Part shown: positions 53,669-64,000 of the stretch, piece after piece
How positions within the stretch are numbered: position 1 is the first letter of the stretch
Layout of the letters: each line of letters opens with the position of its first letter
From: Plasmodiophora brassicae
Lineage: Eukaryota > Endomyxa > Phytomyxea > Plasmodiophorida > Plasmodiophoridae
Length of the DNA stretch: 64,000 nt
Assembly: GCA_039704465.1 (NCBI GenBank)
Contig: JASFAU010000006.1
Span: forward strand, 1,302,001 to 1,366,000
Reading direction: 5' to 3'
Translations under genes and position numbers: made by a program
The notes under the pieces: model-generated
Seen by the model: only the letters and a program-made list of their open reading frames with translations
The model's database searches: none
Told to the model about the DNA's origin: nothing

Positions 53669-54584
53669 TCATGTTAGGCCATAGATGGCGCCCTTGAACT
53701 TGTCGGGGTCGACGACATTGTCAAAGTATTTGGATCGAATGGCGAAGAAGGCGTCGGCGGTGAGCAGGGCGTCGCTCCCGGCCTGGTGCTCGGGGCCGAT
53801 CCGCGTCAGCTGCAGGGCATCAGCCAGGCCGCCCAGGCCACCATGCAGCGACTCGCAGGATCGCATCAGTTGCTTGACGTCGTAGATGTTCGGGAAGAAG
53901 ATGGACAGCAACTCGACGAACGCGGCATGCGTCTTCGGCAGCGGGTGCCCCGACAGCATCCGCAACAGGTACGCGAAGTCGAACCCGGCATGGAACGCTA
54001 GCCATTGGACGTCGGGGTTCAGCACCAGGCCGGACACGATCAGCTGTTCGGCCAGCGTCTGGCTGTCAATGCCGCGCGTCGCCAGCTTGCCGAAATCAAT
54101 GCCCGCCCCGATCAACATGTCGATGGAGTCTTGCGAGAAGAAATCAGAGCTAGGCACGCGAAACACACGCACACATATGTCAGAGCATGTCGTGGGAGGC
54201 GGCACGGATGCACACGTACTTGATATCGAACTTCAAATTAAACTGCCACGTGTGGACGCCGTCCGGTTTGTTGTTGTTCTCGTCGCAGAACGAGAACGCG
54301 ACCTGGATCAGTTGCAGGAAATCGACGTTCGACTGTGCCGAAGCAGGAGTCAGCGAAACAGCGCGACGATATGCGGCGTCCGGTACACGTGTACGCACGC
54401 GAACGATCTGGTATCGGTAGGGGATGGGCGAATCGCCGCTGAACGACGTGATGGGGCGGATAACGACGCCGGGGAATTCCGTGTCGACGGACACGTACGG
54501 GTACCGGTCAATGATCTCCATGATCGTGTCGAGCTCCTCGACGAGGTTATCGCTCCAGACCTCGCGGATCCCCATCATCCTCAT
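53669..54584 (-). CDS. POP2: Caf1/Pop2 deadenylase of the CCR4-NOT complex
   Basis: Exons 54399-54584, 54220-54332 and 53669-54149 give 259 residues. The start, MRMMGIREVWSDNLVEEL, is nearly invariant in the family. All DEDD nuclease residues are present: D and E in VSVDTEFPGVV, D in FHAGFDFAYLL, and H plus D in GPEHQAGSDALLT. It is a 3'-5' poly(A) exonuclease that shortens mRNA tails in the cytoplasm. The splice into exon 3 joins AA|C and gives FDINSDFFSQDSIDML, as expected. It starts head-to-head with the zinc-cluster genes, about 1.1 kb away. Confidence 0.96.
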
Positions 54585-55714
54585 CGCGGCACACGCGCGC
54601 CCCGGCAATCGATCGACGCGCAACGCCAAACGCCGTGGGCGCACTCGCCAGTCCGGTGCGCCCCGAAAACCTGTCCCCGCGGCCCCCACTCGCGACCGAC
54701 TGCTACAGTGCCGGCCGACGAGACCAGTGCGCCCGTCGTGTCGTCCAGCCAGTTGGTGCCCAGCAGCACGCCGTGAACGAACCGTCTGGCGTGGGACATG
54801 GCGGCCGACGACGAGGGAGGGAATGCGCGTACGTGCCCGTGGACAGCGCGCCGCCGCCGGGCGTTGCCGCGCGTGGGAACGGGTCTCGGTGCCGCGGACC
54901 GCGCGGAACGACGTCACGGACGCGGACGCCCGCGCGCGCTCTGCAGGTGACGCTTCGCATCCCGAAGACCATGGGTGTTGTGACCGCGGGTGCCCGCTGC
55001 AGATGCCGCATTTCGCTCCCGCGGTGGCGATTCGGCAACCCATATTACAGATGATTTGGCCGCATCCCGACGTGGCGTGCTGGCACCCGGTCGCCAACAG
55101 CATGCGCCCCAACTCAATGTGTACTCGCCGACGACGTCGAATCCGGATCGGTACGTACGTCAAGTTACCTCCTGTGCCACAGCACATCTCGGGTCCTGGT
55201 ACATGTCCGATTCGCGTCGCGGAGCACTTCCGATTGGCCGCCCGCGCGTGTATTTCCAAACATCAGACCTGGCCTGTGTGTGTAAAGAGATGGCATCGTG
55301 TATATTCTACAGCGTAGCGAGGGTGGCGGGCGCGGCAGGCACCAGGGCGTCGACGCCCGGCTCCGGGCAGCAGCTGCGTGCGTACGCAGGAGGGTAGGAC
55401 CGGTCGCTCGTCGGGGCCGGATTCTGCACGTGGCGGAGGCGCCGCGGTAATCCCGCGGTCCCCGGGCCGAACGTGGCTGAATTTATCGGGGCCTGGCGTT
55501 TCCCGAAATCCGGGCGCAAAACTGCAGCAGTCCGCTCCTGCTGACGGGCAGGTGCGCCGCGTCCGCGACGTGAACTGCACGTGAGACCCGAGCGGCCGGG
55601 GGGCTTTGGGCCGCGCTATTTCTGGCTGGCCCCGACTCCGGGCGGGCTGTTGAGGGCAGCGCCAGACCTTTTAGCCATATCAGGAAAGCCGATCCGCTTC
55701 GCGACGACCGATCG
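54585..55714. promoter_or_regulatory. Long divergent intergenic region
   Basis: This 1.13-kb GC-rich region lies between Caf1 (- strand) and the first double zinc-cluster gene (+ strand). Overlapping frames on both strands are Arg/Pro-rich and lack motifs. It presumably carries both promoters, and a 5' exon of the regulator cannot be excluded. Confidence 0.35.
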
Positions 55715-56494
55715 ATGCATTGGGAGGCGACCATGGGTTCCGGCCGCAAGTTACGGGACCTGCGCGCCAGCCCGTTATCATCCGCGCTCCTGCCGGCCGC
55801 CTGCACGAGGACCGGCGCCCGTCCTGCACTGCCGTCGTCGCCGTCGTATGCCTACTGCCCGACGCGCGTCATTGCAGCTATCGTCGTCGAGCGGCGCAAA
55901 CCGTCCACCCGGAGCCGGGCCGGCCACGCCTGCCTGCCGTGCTCGCAGGCCAAGGCCCGTTGCGACGAGCAGCGCCCGTGTGGCCGGTGCCTGGCGCGAG
56001 GCATGGAGGACCAGTGCGTCAGCCGCGTCGTCCGGCCGCGGCAAACGCGCGCCCGATCCGACCACGTTCCGAACCGAGCCTGTGCAGCCTGCCGCCACGC
56101 CAAGGTATCCTGCACGAGCCCGCTGCCCTGCTCCCGGTGCGTTCGCCTCGGCTGCGACTCCCAGTGCGCCTACCCGCCGTCCCGTTTCAGGGGCGGCCGG
56201 CATCATCATCGCCACAGCGACGACCGCGATCGCCAGCTCGTCGCCGCTGCCAGCCCCTGCGCCAGCTACTCGTCGACAACGACGTCGTCGTCGGAGCCGG
56301 TGCCGTTGTGCGGCGGCGACGTCCTTGACGACGCGAACCCGTTCACGTTCCACATCCCGACGCCCCATAAACCGGACCCGGCGGACAGCTGGGGCGGCGC
56401 GCCCGCCTACTACTCGCCGTTGCAGACTCCCGCCCTGCAGAGCACGCCGCCCGCATCGCCCTGGCGCGCTGCCTACTGGAACCTAATCTGCTAA
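55715..56494 (+). CDS. Fungal-type transcription factor with two Zn2Cys6 clusters, copy 1
   Basis: A 259-residue frame from ATG 55715; the first ~65 residues may hide an intron. Two complete zinc clusters lie 15-20 residues apart: C-x2-C-x6-C-x5-C-x2-C-x8-C (CLPCSQAKARC...CGRC) and again (CAACRHAKVSC...CSRC). Each normally binds two zinc ions and contacts a CGG half-site, with the Lys of the second Cys spacer touching DNA. The rest is low-complexity (HHHRHSDDRD, Ser/Thr and Pro-rich) with an aromatic end, SPWRAAYWNLIC, and could be an activation region. The usual fungal middle-homology domain is absent. Confidence 0.85.
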   Translation: MHWEATMGSGRKLRDLRASPLSSALLPAACTRTGARPALPSSPSYAYCPTRVIAAIVVERRKPSTRSRAGHACLPCSQAKARCDEQRPCGRCLARGMEDQCVSRVVRPRQTRARSDHVPNRACAACRHAKVSCTSPLPCSRCVRLGCDSQCAYPPSRFRGGRHHHRHSDDRDRQLVAAASPCASYSSTTTSSSEPVPLCGGDVLDDANPFTFHIPTPHKPDPADSWGGAPAYYSPLQTPALQSTPPASPWRAAYWNLIC

Positions 56495-56924
56495 GACCCA
56501 CCCACACATACATACATCTTAATCGTTCTATCGTTCTCCATCATTTGCATGCCGGCCTGTTCTACCTGCGCTAGCGACCGGGGCGCGCACCGCAGCATGC
56601 CGGCCGCGTCCGCGCGTACAGGTCCCTTGCGCCGGCCGCGTTCCACGCGCGACACACGTCCTGGCGACCACGGGGACGTCGCGCGGTGCCGGACCGGGCC
56701 GGACGGCGCCCATTGCGGGTCGGGTCGGCGTCCGACGCCCCGGACGGCGGAACCTTCTCGGAACACCGCGCCGGGCGGTGGTCGACCACTGCGCCGTGCG
56801 TGCGCGCGTGTGCGTAGCTCTGGGTGTGTTACACAGGTGTGACACCCACACCGGCACACCATCCAATTATTGCCGACCGGCCGACTGCACATTTTTCGAC
56901 CGCGTCCCAAGCAGCAGTGCAACG
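56495..56924. other. Intergenic, no supported gene
   Basis: These 430 bases lie between the two zinc-cluster regulators. The GC-rich DNA has overlapping unsupported frames, and it includes the promoter of copy 2. Confidence 0.3.
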
Positions 56925-57494
56925 ATGATGACCACGATGGCGTACGCGACGGGCATGGCCGGGACAGCAGCGGCGGGCATGATGCCGCGGCAGGTGCCCT
57001 CGGATCGGCAGGCGCGGAGCGGGACGGCGGACGGGCCCTGGGGCGCCGCTGTCGCAGGGCGGCCGCCCGGGTCCGCACGCCATTCCTGTTCAGTTATTGG
57101 TGCAGGGGGCCCTCCTGCACCGCCGGACCCGACGACGACGACCGTGTACCATCGCCGACCGACCGAGGCGACGCGGGCCAAGGTTGCCTGCGGGCCCTGC
57201 GCCGCCGCCAAGGCGCGCTGCGACCACGACCGGCCCTGCTCCCGCTGTCGCCGTCGCCGCCTGCCCAGCAGCGTCTGCGTCGACCGCCCCGTGCGCCTTC
57301 ACTGCACGACCCGGCGGCAACCGCGCCGCCCGGATGCGATCAAGGCGTGCGCGCCCTGCCAGTTGGCGCACGTCGCCTGCAGTGACGAGCGCCCGTGCCC
57401 GCGCTGCATCCGCCTGAAGCAGCCGGACAAGTGCACGATCACGCCGTCCAGGGACGGGCGCAAGCGCCGGTCGCCGACGAAAGCCGACCCGGAG

Positions 57495-57527
<33 letters not shown>

Positions 57528-57842
57528 GAGGGCGACCACGACCACCACCATGAGACGATGGCGATGGCGCCGATGGTCAGCGACCACGATGGGGCGACGA
57601 CGCCGACGACGACGACGGCGTCGGTGTCGGGCAGCAGCCACGGGTCGCCCCTGCTCTGCGACCTGGACATCGACGTGCCCATGTCGCCGTTCCCGGTACG
57701 TACGCGCGACCCACTGTGCTCGTCGTGCCCGCCTGACTGAGACACACGACAGGAGTTCGACATGTCGCTTCTGGAGCGTCACCTGGTGATGGCGCCGAGC
57801 GGCATCGGCCTCCTGGCCGGCGACGACGAACGTTTCGGCTAG
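56925..57842 (+). CDS. Fungal-type transcription factor with two Zn2Cys6 clusters, copy 2
   Basis: Exons 56925-57695 and 57753-57842 (57-base intron) give 286 residues. The clusters are CGPCAAAKARC...CSRC with x9 to the last Cys and CAPCQLAHVAC...CPRC with x8. In the second cluster the DNA-contact Lys is replaced by His (QLAHVA). A poly-Asp tract from GAC repeats (about 57494-57530), a His-rich patch and Thr/Ser-rich sequence follow. The second exon gives EFDMSLLERHLVMAPSG, an acidic-hydrophobic end like a short activation motif. Its arrangement equals copy 1, so the pair arose by tandem duplication. Confidence 0.85.
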
Positions 57843-58096
57843 AAGGGCGGGTGGCGCGCCAGACGCCCAGACGGGGGGCGCGTGGGCGTGCACCCGGGTG
57901 CCGAGAGACCGGCGGCCCGGGCGTCTGGCCCATGTCGACCTCGAGAGCGCGCGTCCTGCGGATGGTGTTTGTCTGGCACGTCCACCCTCCCAGATCGACT
58001 AATAATGAATACAGCGTGTGTCTGTGTGTGTTTGTTATACCCGACTGGATGGCGGCTCGACGTGGACGACGCCAATTCGGGCGGCGGCGCGCGGCA

Positions 58097-58721
58097 ATGA
58101 CGCCGTTGGCGGGCGTGCTGCTTGGCGTGGCCGCGACCGTTGCCGTCATCGCCGCACCGGGCGCGCCGGCGGCGACATCGCTGTCCGACATGATACGGTC
58201 GTTCGTTGATGGTGGTGCGACCTGCGACCCGGTCTACACGTGCCCGTCCGGCCGTCCGCCACGTCCGCCTGTGGCGATGTCGTACCGTTGCCCGCGTTCG
58301 TCCTGACGTTCGTGTCGCTGTATGGGCAGGTCCGGCGCGACGTCATCGGCCGTCGTCGAACGGGTGCGGCGCCATGGGCGTCACCGTCTCCTTCAGCGGG
58401 TTCGACCTCGAACCGTGCTGCAACGAACACGACATCTGTATGGTCCAGCGCAGACGCGAGGCGATCCGTGCCGCGAGCTGAACGGGCGCTGCTGTAGGTT
58501 ACGACACGTGCGGGTCGAACCGAGACCAGTGCGACGCGACGTTCGCATCGTGCCTGAGGCGGGCGTGCCAAGCGCTGCCGGACGAGGAAGGAGGCCGCGG
58601 TGGTCGCGGCCAGTGCACGGGCGTCGCCAACCTGTTCGTCTCGGCCACGAAACTGTCCGGCTGCGCCCCGTTCATCGAGGCGCAGACCCGCGCCTGCGAC
58701 TGTACGGAACGCGACCTGTGA
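58097..58721 (+). CDS. Secreted phospholipase A2, group XII-like
   Basis: Exons 58097-58262, 58330-58437 and 58498-58721 give 165 residues. The signal peptide is AGVLLGVAATVAVIAAPGAPA. The first exon has TCDPVYTCPSG. NGCGAMG is the atypical calcium loop, CCNEHDICYDTCG is the catalytic His-Asp helix (restored exactly by the splice T|GT), and a series of Cys follows (CDATFASCLRRAC...GCAPFIEAQTRACDC). The Cys order matches animal PLA2G12 rather than the short fungal/bacterial PLA2 type. It would hydrolyse phospholipid sn-2 esters outside the cell, if active. Confidence 0.88.
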
Positions 58722-58895
58722 ACGCTGCCGATTGATTGTATTACATGTATACACGCACCACGATGCGACAGTCTACCATTATTCACCACGCCCGTCGCTA
58801 GCAGGTAGAAGAGGAGGTCCTCTGACGTCGCACCTCGTCTGCTCCTGCTGTGGTGTGCGGCAGTCGTCGCCAAACGGCCCGCAAAAAAATGGGAG

Positions 58896-58987
58896 AGGCT
58901 TCGACGCGATTCGAACGCGCGCGGGCAAGCCCAGTAGATGTTTCGACAATTCGAATCTACCACCTTAACCAACTCGGTCACGAAGCC
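58896..58987 (-). tRNA. tRNA-Ser (CGA) with a 10-base intron
   Basis: A perfect 7-bp acceptor stem (ggcttcg/cgaagcc) closes a 92-base gene. The D arm has the A box (TGACCGAGTTGGTTAAGG). The anticodon stem is GTAGA/TCTAC with loop TTCGAA, giving anticodon CGA. A 10-base intron (58940-58949) sits after position 37. The variable arm (GGGC-TT-GCCC) is the long class II arm of Ser tRNAs, and the T arm contains GTTCGAATC. The base after the acceptor stem is U rather than the usual G discriminator of eukaryotic Ser tRNAs. Confidence 0.85.
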
Positions 58988-59196
58988 ATTTCGCTGCTGG
59001 TCGACGTCGTTGTCGTAGTATCACTTGTTCAAGACAGTGGGAATCCCCTCCAGTCGACTCTGACGTCTGGCACTGGTTAAGTTAACGACGGATCGACCCA
59101 TCTGTGAGGACGGCGGTACACGCGCGATCGCCCCAAGCGTACCCAATCGTCGAGGAATATCGACGGGCAAGTCGTCGTCAGCGTGGGCCGCGACCG

Positions 59197-60685
59197 ATGG
59201 TGTTCGTTCCCGTCTACAAACCCGAACCGGATGCCCTGCAGAAGCAGGCGGCCGGCATCGCCCGACGCCGCGCCCTGGAAGCCCAGCGCAAGGCGCGCAT
59301 CTTCGACCCGAAGACGCGCGTCATCGGCGTCGACGTCGCGTCGCTGGACGCGCTGGTCGCCGAGCGCCGCGAACGCGAACAGGACGAGAGGCGACGGGAC
59401 CGCGCGTTCGACCAGCAGTCCGTCGAAATCGCCAGGCAGCTGACCGAGTTGCAGCGCATCCGCCAGCGCAAGATCCTGGAGCGCAACGCCCAGGTCCAGG
59501 ACTACCGGGCCAGGTCGCAGAAGGTCGAGGACCGGCGCGACTACGACCTGTACGACCCCGCCCTGCTGCGCAAGCAGCGCCCGCCCCGGAACGGCGACGA
59601 CGTCGACCTGCCGGCGTCGTCCCTGCAAATGTTCAACGGCGAGGACCTGCACAAACGCGACCGGGTCCGGCAGCAGCAACGCGAGCTGAGCCAGTGGGTG
59701 CGCGGATCCCTCGCCGAGAGGGACGCCATCCGCGCCGACGAGGTGGCGTGCGAACAGGTCGGTACAGGCGCGCCCCCGCTGACGCGCCCCCCTTCCCCTG
59801 ATGTGCTGGGCAGGCGTACGCCGAGCAGGTCGCCCAGGTCGACGCCGAGCTGGAGCGCCTGCAGCAGAGCAAGCAGACGAACGCGCGCGTCCACAGCGTC
59901 CAGGTGCAGAACTTCAACCGCGACCTGGACGTGGTCGTGCACCGCGCCCGGGACGAGGTCGCGAAGCGCAGCGATGAGGTGGCCAGGAAGGAGGTCCAGG
60001 TGCGCCCGCGTCCCCTCCACCCCGCGCCACAGCACCCGTGTCTGACCCGGTGATGGCCGCCAGTACAACCTGGGCAGCGCCTGGCTCAACGAGCGCTACG
60101 AGACGACCCGCCGCGTCAACAAACCCTCGCTCTACACGTCGTCGCAGCACGCCTACATCCCATGGAACTTCAAGGTTCGGTGCCGCTGCTGGTGACGGCA
60201 CCCGCCCAGTGTGCGCTGACGCCAATGTGTCGCGCCCAGGGGTACTCGGCCGCCGAGCGCCAGTCCATCCTGGACGCGCAGGCCGCCCAGATCGAGGAGA
60301 AGCGCGCGCTGAAGGCGGCGGAGGACGCCAGGAACGCCGAGCAGGACAAGGAGCTGGTAGGGCGCAGGCGGGCGATGCCGATCGGGGTCCAGGGTGGCTG
60401 AACCGGCTTCCCCGTGCGCAGGCGGCCATCAACCGCGAGCTGTTGCTGACGGCGCGCGCCCGGCAGCGCAACGACCTGAAGCACCGCCTCGATGTGCGCC
60501 ACGAGCAGGAGCAGCAGAGGATGGAATTCAAGAAGAAGTACGTATGCGTACGTCGTTGCTTGTTGGGACGAATGCCCACCGGCGTTTCCTTCTCTTGGTG
60601 CAGGTACGACTACATCAACAACGAGCTGTACCAGAACAAGGTCGACGACTACGTGTTCGACTGCTTCGGCACGTCGACGCGCTAG
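59197..60685 (+). CDS. RIB43A-family flagellar protofilament-ribbon protein
   Basis: Six exons (59197-59757, 59814-59999, 60064-60174, 60240-60356, 60422-60537, 60604-60685) give 390 residues. It is an almost continuous charged alpha-helix: LQKQAAGIARRRALEAQRKARIFDPKTRVIGVD, EDLHKRDRVRQQQRELSQWV and YSAAERQSILDAQAAQIEEKRAL, then the conserved ends NNELYQNKVDDYVFDCFGTSTR. RIB43A proteins line the inner wall of axonemal doublet microtubules. Its presence implies that the organism builds a motile flagellum at some life stage. It lies tail-to-tail with PSF3, 63 bases away. Confidence 0.94.
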
Positions 60686-60748
60686 GAGGCGCCCCCTTCC
60701 GCATCGCCACGATCGGCTGTATAAATACAGATGAACGACGGGACTGGA

Positions 60749-61563
60749 CTATGTCGACGGCCGGATCTTCTTCCGCGTGCCGCCCATCGACCCGGGATCG
60801 ACCTCGCGATCCCTCCACTTCCGGTACGCCATCTGCGTCTCGATCTTGTCGTTGAACACTGCACACACACGAGCAGGACCCGTTAGAGAGGTCGTTCGCC
60901 GACGCCACGCGAACCAGCAGGGACGACGACGTACGCGCGGTCTCGGCAGTGGCGAGCCTCTGCCGGAACTGGACCTGGGCGGCGCTGGCGTTCTTGTCCG
61001 CGCTGAACAGCTGCGCCTGCGTCGGCACCGTGAGCACACACAGCGCCCGTCGCCCGGCGCCGTGCGTCGTTACCTCTTCCAGGATCCGTTGGAATCGCAC
61101 GACGAGGCACTGCAGCAGGTCCTGGCGGATATCGTCGCGCTGGAACACGTCGGCGAGCGTGGACCCGACGCCGTAGAAGGCGGGGCACCGGTCGGCCAGG
61201 TTGACGGACGGCGGGTCGGCCATGAGCGACGTCCGGAACCGGTGCGACAGGTACGGCGGCAGCGACATCGTGACCATGCGGCGTTTCGCGAGCGGCAACG
61301 CCAACCACAACGGCAGGTCGACCTTGGTGCCCTTCTACAGGCGGACCGCGCGAGTCAAACCGCAGCGACGCCCAGCATCGTCGTCGTCGTCGTCGTCGTA
61401 CCTTCAGGGTCGACGACTCCCCGATAGCCGCTGTGCCGTGGCCGGTGGCCATCGCCTCCAGGTACCCGAGGCCGGCCGCGTCGATCGCGAACACGCACGA
61501 CACGACCGCGGCGTCGCGCTCGATGGCATCCAGGCTATAGTAATCGTTCATTGCCGCCGCCAT
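60749..61563 (-). CDS. PSF3: GINS complex subunit Psf3
   Basis: Exons 61399-61563, 60935-61334 and 60749-60858 give 224 residues. The N-terminal B-domain has DYYSLDAIERDA, then KGTKVDLPLWLALPLAKRRMVTMSLPPYL. The helical A-domain has FRTSLMADPPSVNL, CPAFYGVG, and LLQCLVVRFQRILEEV. The last exon reads FNDKIETQMAYRKWRDREVDPG. GINS joins Cdc45 and Mcm2-7 in the replicative CMG helicase. The ATG at 61563 is preferred; the Gln-rich open frame upstream has no ATG. Confidence 0.88.
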
Positions 61564-61939
61564 GCCAATGATGTCCTCCTGCTGCTGTTGTTGCTGCCTG
61601 CTCGAACCGACGCCGACCGCCAACCGGTCAACACAATTTCAAGCGCGCGCGCCCTCCGCACCCGGTGGGGCGGGCCGGGCATGATTTGCGCGCCACAAAC
61701 AGAATCGCGCGCGGAATTCACGCGCCAAAACGACCACCAAACCCAGTAATCCCCCCCCCCCCTCCAGCTTCCTTGAGGGGCCGCCAAGGCACGATCCGGT
61801 GTAGGCCCGCACCAAACGGACGATATGAACACCCGTGACCGACGTCATCCGTGCGAGACACGACCACGCCGCAGATGGCTGGTCAACCTGCCTGTCGTGT
61901 CCGGATCGTTCCAGAACGTTCAGTTGCCAGCAGGCGCCC
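61564..61939. promoter_or_regulatory. Divergent intergenic region with a poly-C tract
   Basis: This 376-base stretch lies between PSF3 (- strand) and a small membrane protein (+ strand). It has a C-run of about 12 at 61750-61762. No gene seen. Confidence 0.35.
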
Positions 61940-62458
61940 ATGTTCCTCGTGGCACTGGCGGCGATCATCGCCGTGTGCGGCATCGGCTATTCGTACAGGA
62001 GTGCTACCCGTGTCCCGACGCGCTCAGCAACGCTCACGCGTGGTACGCGTCACCGTTCGCTATCGTTCCTGCAGGGCACGACGGTGGACGTTGTGGTGGA
62101 GACGGGCAGGGCGGAGGACCTGCCCCAGGTCTGGCGGAGCGTGTTCGTGGACGACGGGTCGTCGTTCTGTTGGGCGCCCGCGCGTGACCTCGTCCGCTGC
62201 CAACGGGCGCCCAGTTGCACGGTCTCCACGTTCAACGGCGACCGTCACGTGCAGACGCGCTGGATCTACGTGACGATCGACGGGTTACGTACCCGCGCCC
62301 GCTGCATCGAAGGCGACGACGGCGATGGGCGCGCCATCGGCCTCAACGTCATCATTCGGTACCGTCACGTCATCGACTACCGGCAGCGGCCGCCCAGGAC
62401 CTGGACACGGCTACCCGGCCTACGAAGCAGCCGAATGCCACGAATACAGCACGCGTAG
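61940..62458 (+). CDS. Small N-terminally anchored membrane protein
   Basis: A 172-residue single-exon model. A signal anchor (MFLVALAAIIAVCGIGYSY) precedes a predicted beta-rich domain: LSFLQGTTVDVVVETG, DGSSFCWAPARDLVRCQ, HVQTRWIYVTIDGLRTRARC and IGLNVIIRYRHVIDY. It has four Cys, possibly in two disulfides. The fold is vaguely like DUF3592-type single-span proteins, but I do not assign a family. The last 25 residues are Arg/Pro-rich and may belong to another frame if an intron lies near 62390. Confidence 0.55.
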   Translation: MFLVALAAIIAVCGIGYSYRSATRVPTRSATLTRGTRHRSLSFLQGTTVDVVVETGRAEDLPQVWRSVFVDDGSSFCWAPARDLVRCQRAPSCTVSTFNGDRHVQTRWIYVTIDGLRTRARCIEGDDGDGRAIGLNVIIRYRHVIDYRQRPPRTWTRLPGLRSSRMPRIQHA

Positions 62459-62574
62459 TGGCCGACGAGTGGGCGCTCCTCAGTTGAGTTGTTGCTTTAG
62501 ACCTGAATCGAATGATAAGTACGTACAAGTTGGGGGGATATCGGCGATGCAAGGGCGAGCGGCGGCTCGGCGCG

Positions 62575-63499
<925 letters not shown>

Positions 63500-63685
63500 C
63501 TACCACTGACGCTGCCCCAAGCAGCCACAGCCGACCCAGCAAAAATCCGAAATTCTAGCAAAATCTCGACGCCTGACGCGATCACAACGACCCGAATAGA
63601 TTTACGAAGGTAGTCCAGCCTATTTTGGTCCCGCACGGCTGACGTCTGTATTACATAAAGCTGCATGCACGGTGGCAAGCATGCG

Positions 63686-64000
63686 TCAGACGGCCCGCAT
63701 CAATAGATAGACGCGCTGGTCCAGGTCCAGCGACTGCAGGTTCCGGGGTTCGCCTTTCAGGCTCATCAGCAGGCCGCCGAACGACACGTACGCCTCGCTG
63801 CGCGGTGCAGGCGGTTCAGTGTCCTGTCATCATTCGACATGGGCGGTGAACCGACATACAGGCTGTGCTGTGACGAATGCCCCTCAGGCGTGTTGAACTT
63901 GAACACCTTGCCGAACATGACGTACTCATACCTTGATCCACAATATCAGTTCAACAGGTGCCGCGACGACGACGACGCTGCGCGCATTACTTATCAGCCA
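63686..64000 (-). CDS. RPB8: RNA polymerase subunit RPB8/ABC14.5 (3' part; 5' end off the window)
   Basis: Three exon pieces are visible: 63991-64000 (cut by the edge), 63875-63931 and 63686-63797, with introns of 59 and 77 bases. They encode [20 protein letters not shown], then [18 protein letters not shown], then [19 protein letters not shown]. This matches the last third of RPB8, the OB-fold subunit shared by RNA polymerases I, II and III. The start and first two thirds lie beyond position 64000. Confidence 0.88.

Overview
This window is protein-coding nuclear DNA of a GC-rich, intron-bearing eukaryote. Genes lie on both strands at about one per 1.5 kb, with many short GT-AG introns (mostly 40-80 bases). 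The best guess for the source is an early-diverging zoosporic fungus, with Blastocladiomycota the most natural candidate. This is inference from gene content: fungal-type Zn2Cys6 regulators sit beside RIB43A (a flagellar doublet-microtubule protein), class C GPCRs and a group XII-like phospholipase A2. All exon models were drawn by hand from reading frame, GT/AG signals and protein-family alignment from memory. No database search was run.

Layout. 1-4 kb: a secreted IPT/TIG-repeat protein (cut by the left edge) diverges from a single-pass membrane beta-propeller-like protein. 4-11 kb: housekeeping and chromatin genes, namely a Bol3-type BolA protein, a four-TM protein, V-ATPase c'' (seven exons), ribosomal protein L7/uL30, an SRI-domain-like protein, a SWIRM/amine-oxidase LSD1-type demethylase and an F-box protein with membrane segments. 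11.5-20.4 kb: the accessory centre of the window. Two paralogous eight-exon receptors fuse an ABC-type sugar-binding (periplasmic binding) ectodomain to a class C 7TM core. They flank two paralogous secreted helical proteins, all on the + strand. 20.8-36.5 kb: arginyl-tRNA synthetase with an inserted PheT/EMAPII-like tRNA-binding domain, a small Cys-rich protein, a Dpb3/CHRAC-type histone-fold protein, an exportin-7 homologue in 15 exons, a repeat-bearing GPI-anchor-like surface protein, a C2-like protein, the SNARE Use1, a fucosyltransferase-like type II membrane enzyme and the first of two GSTs. 36.8-41.7 kb: a 7TM receptor-like protein, a decayed inverted pair of DDE-transposase fragments and the second GST. 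41.9-54.6 kb: an unrecognised helical protein, a basic-tailed membrane protein, an S9D glutamyl-endopeptidase-like serine peptidase, a chromodomain plus zinc-knuckle protein, a Myb/SANT transposon relic with a perfect 116-bp palindrome, Utp3/Sas10 and the Caf1/Pop2 deadenylase. 55.7-64 kb: two tandem regulators each with two Zn2Cys6 clusters, phospholipase A2, an intron-containing tRNA-Ser(CGA), RIB43A, GINS Psf3, a small membrane protein, Rab11 and the 3' end of RPB8.

There are no operons. Head-to-head pairs share short divergent promoters (IPT protein/propeller, histone-fold/exportin-7, membrane protein/S9D peptidase, Caf1/zinc-cluster). Most genes are single-copy housekeeping genes. The duplicated families (receptor, secreted helical protein, GST, double zinc-cluster) and the transposon relics are the evolutionarily young parts.
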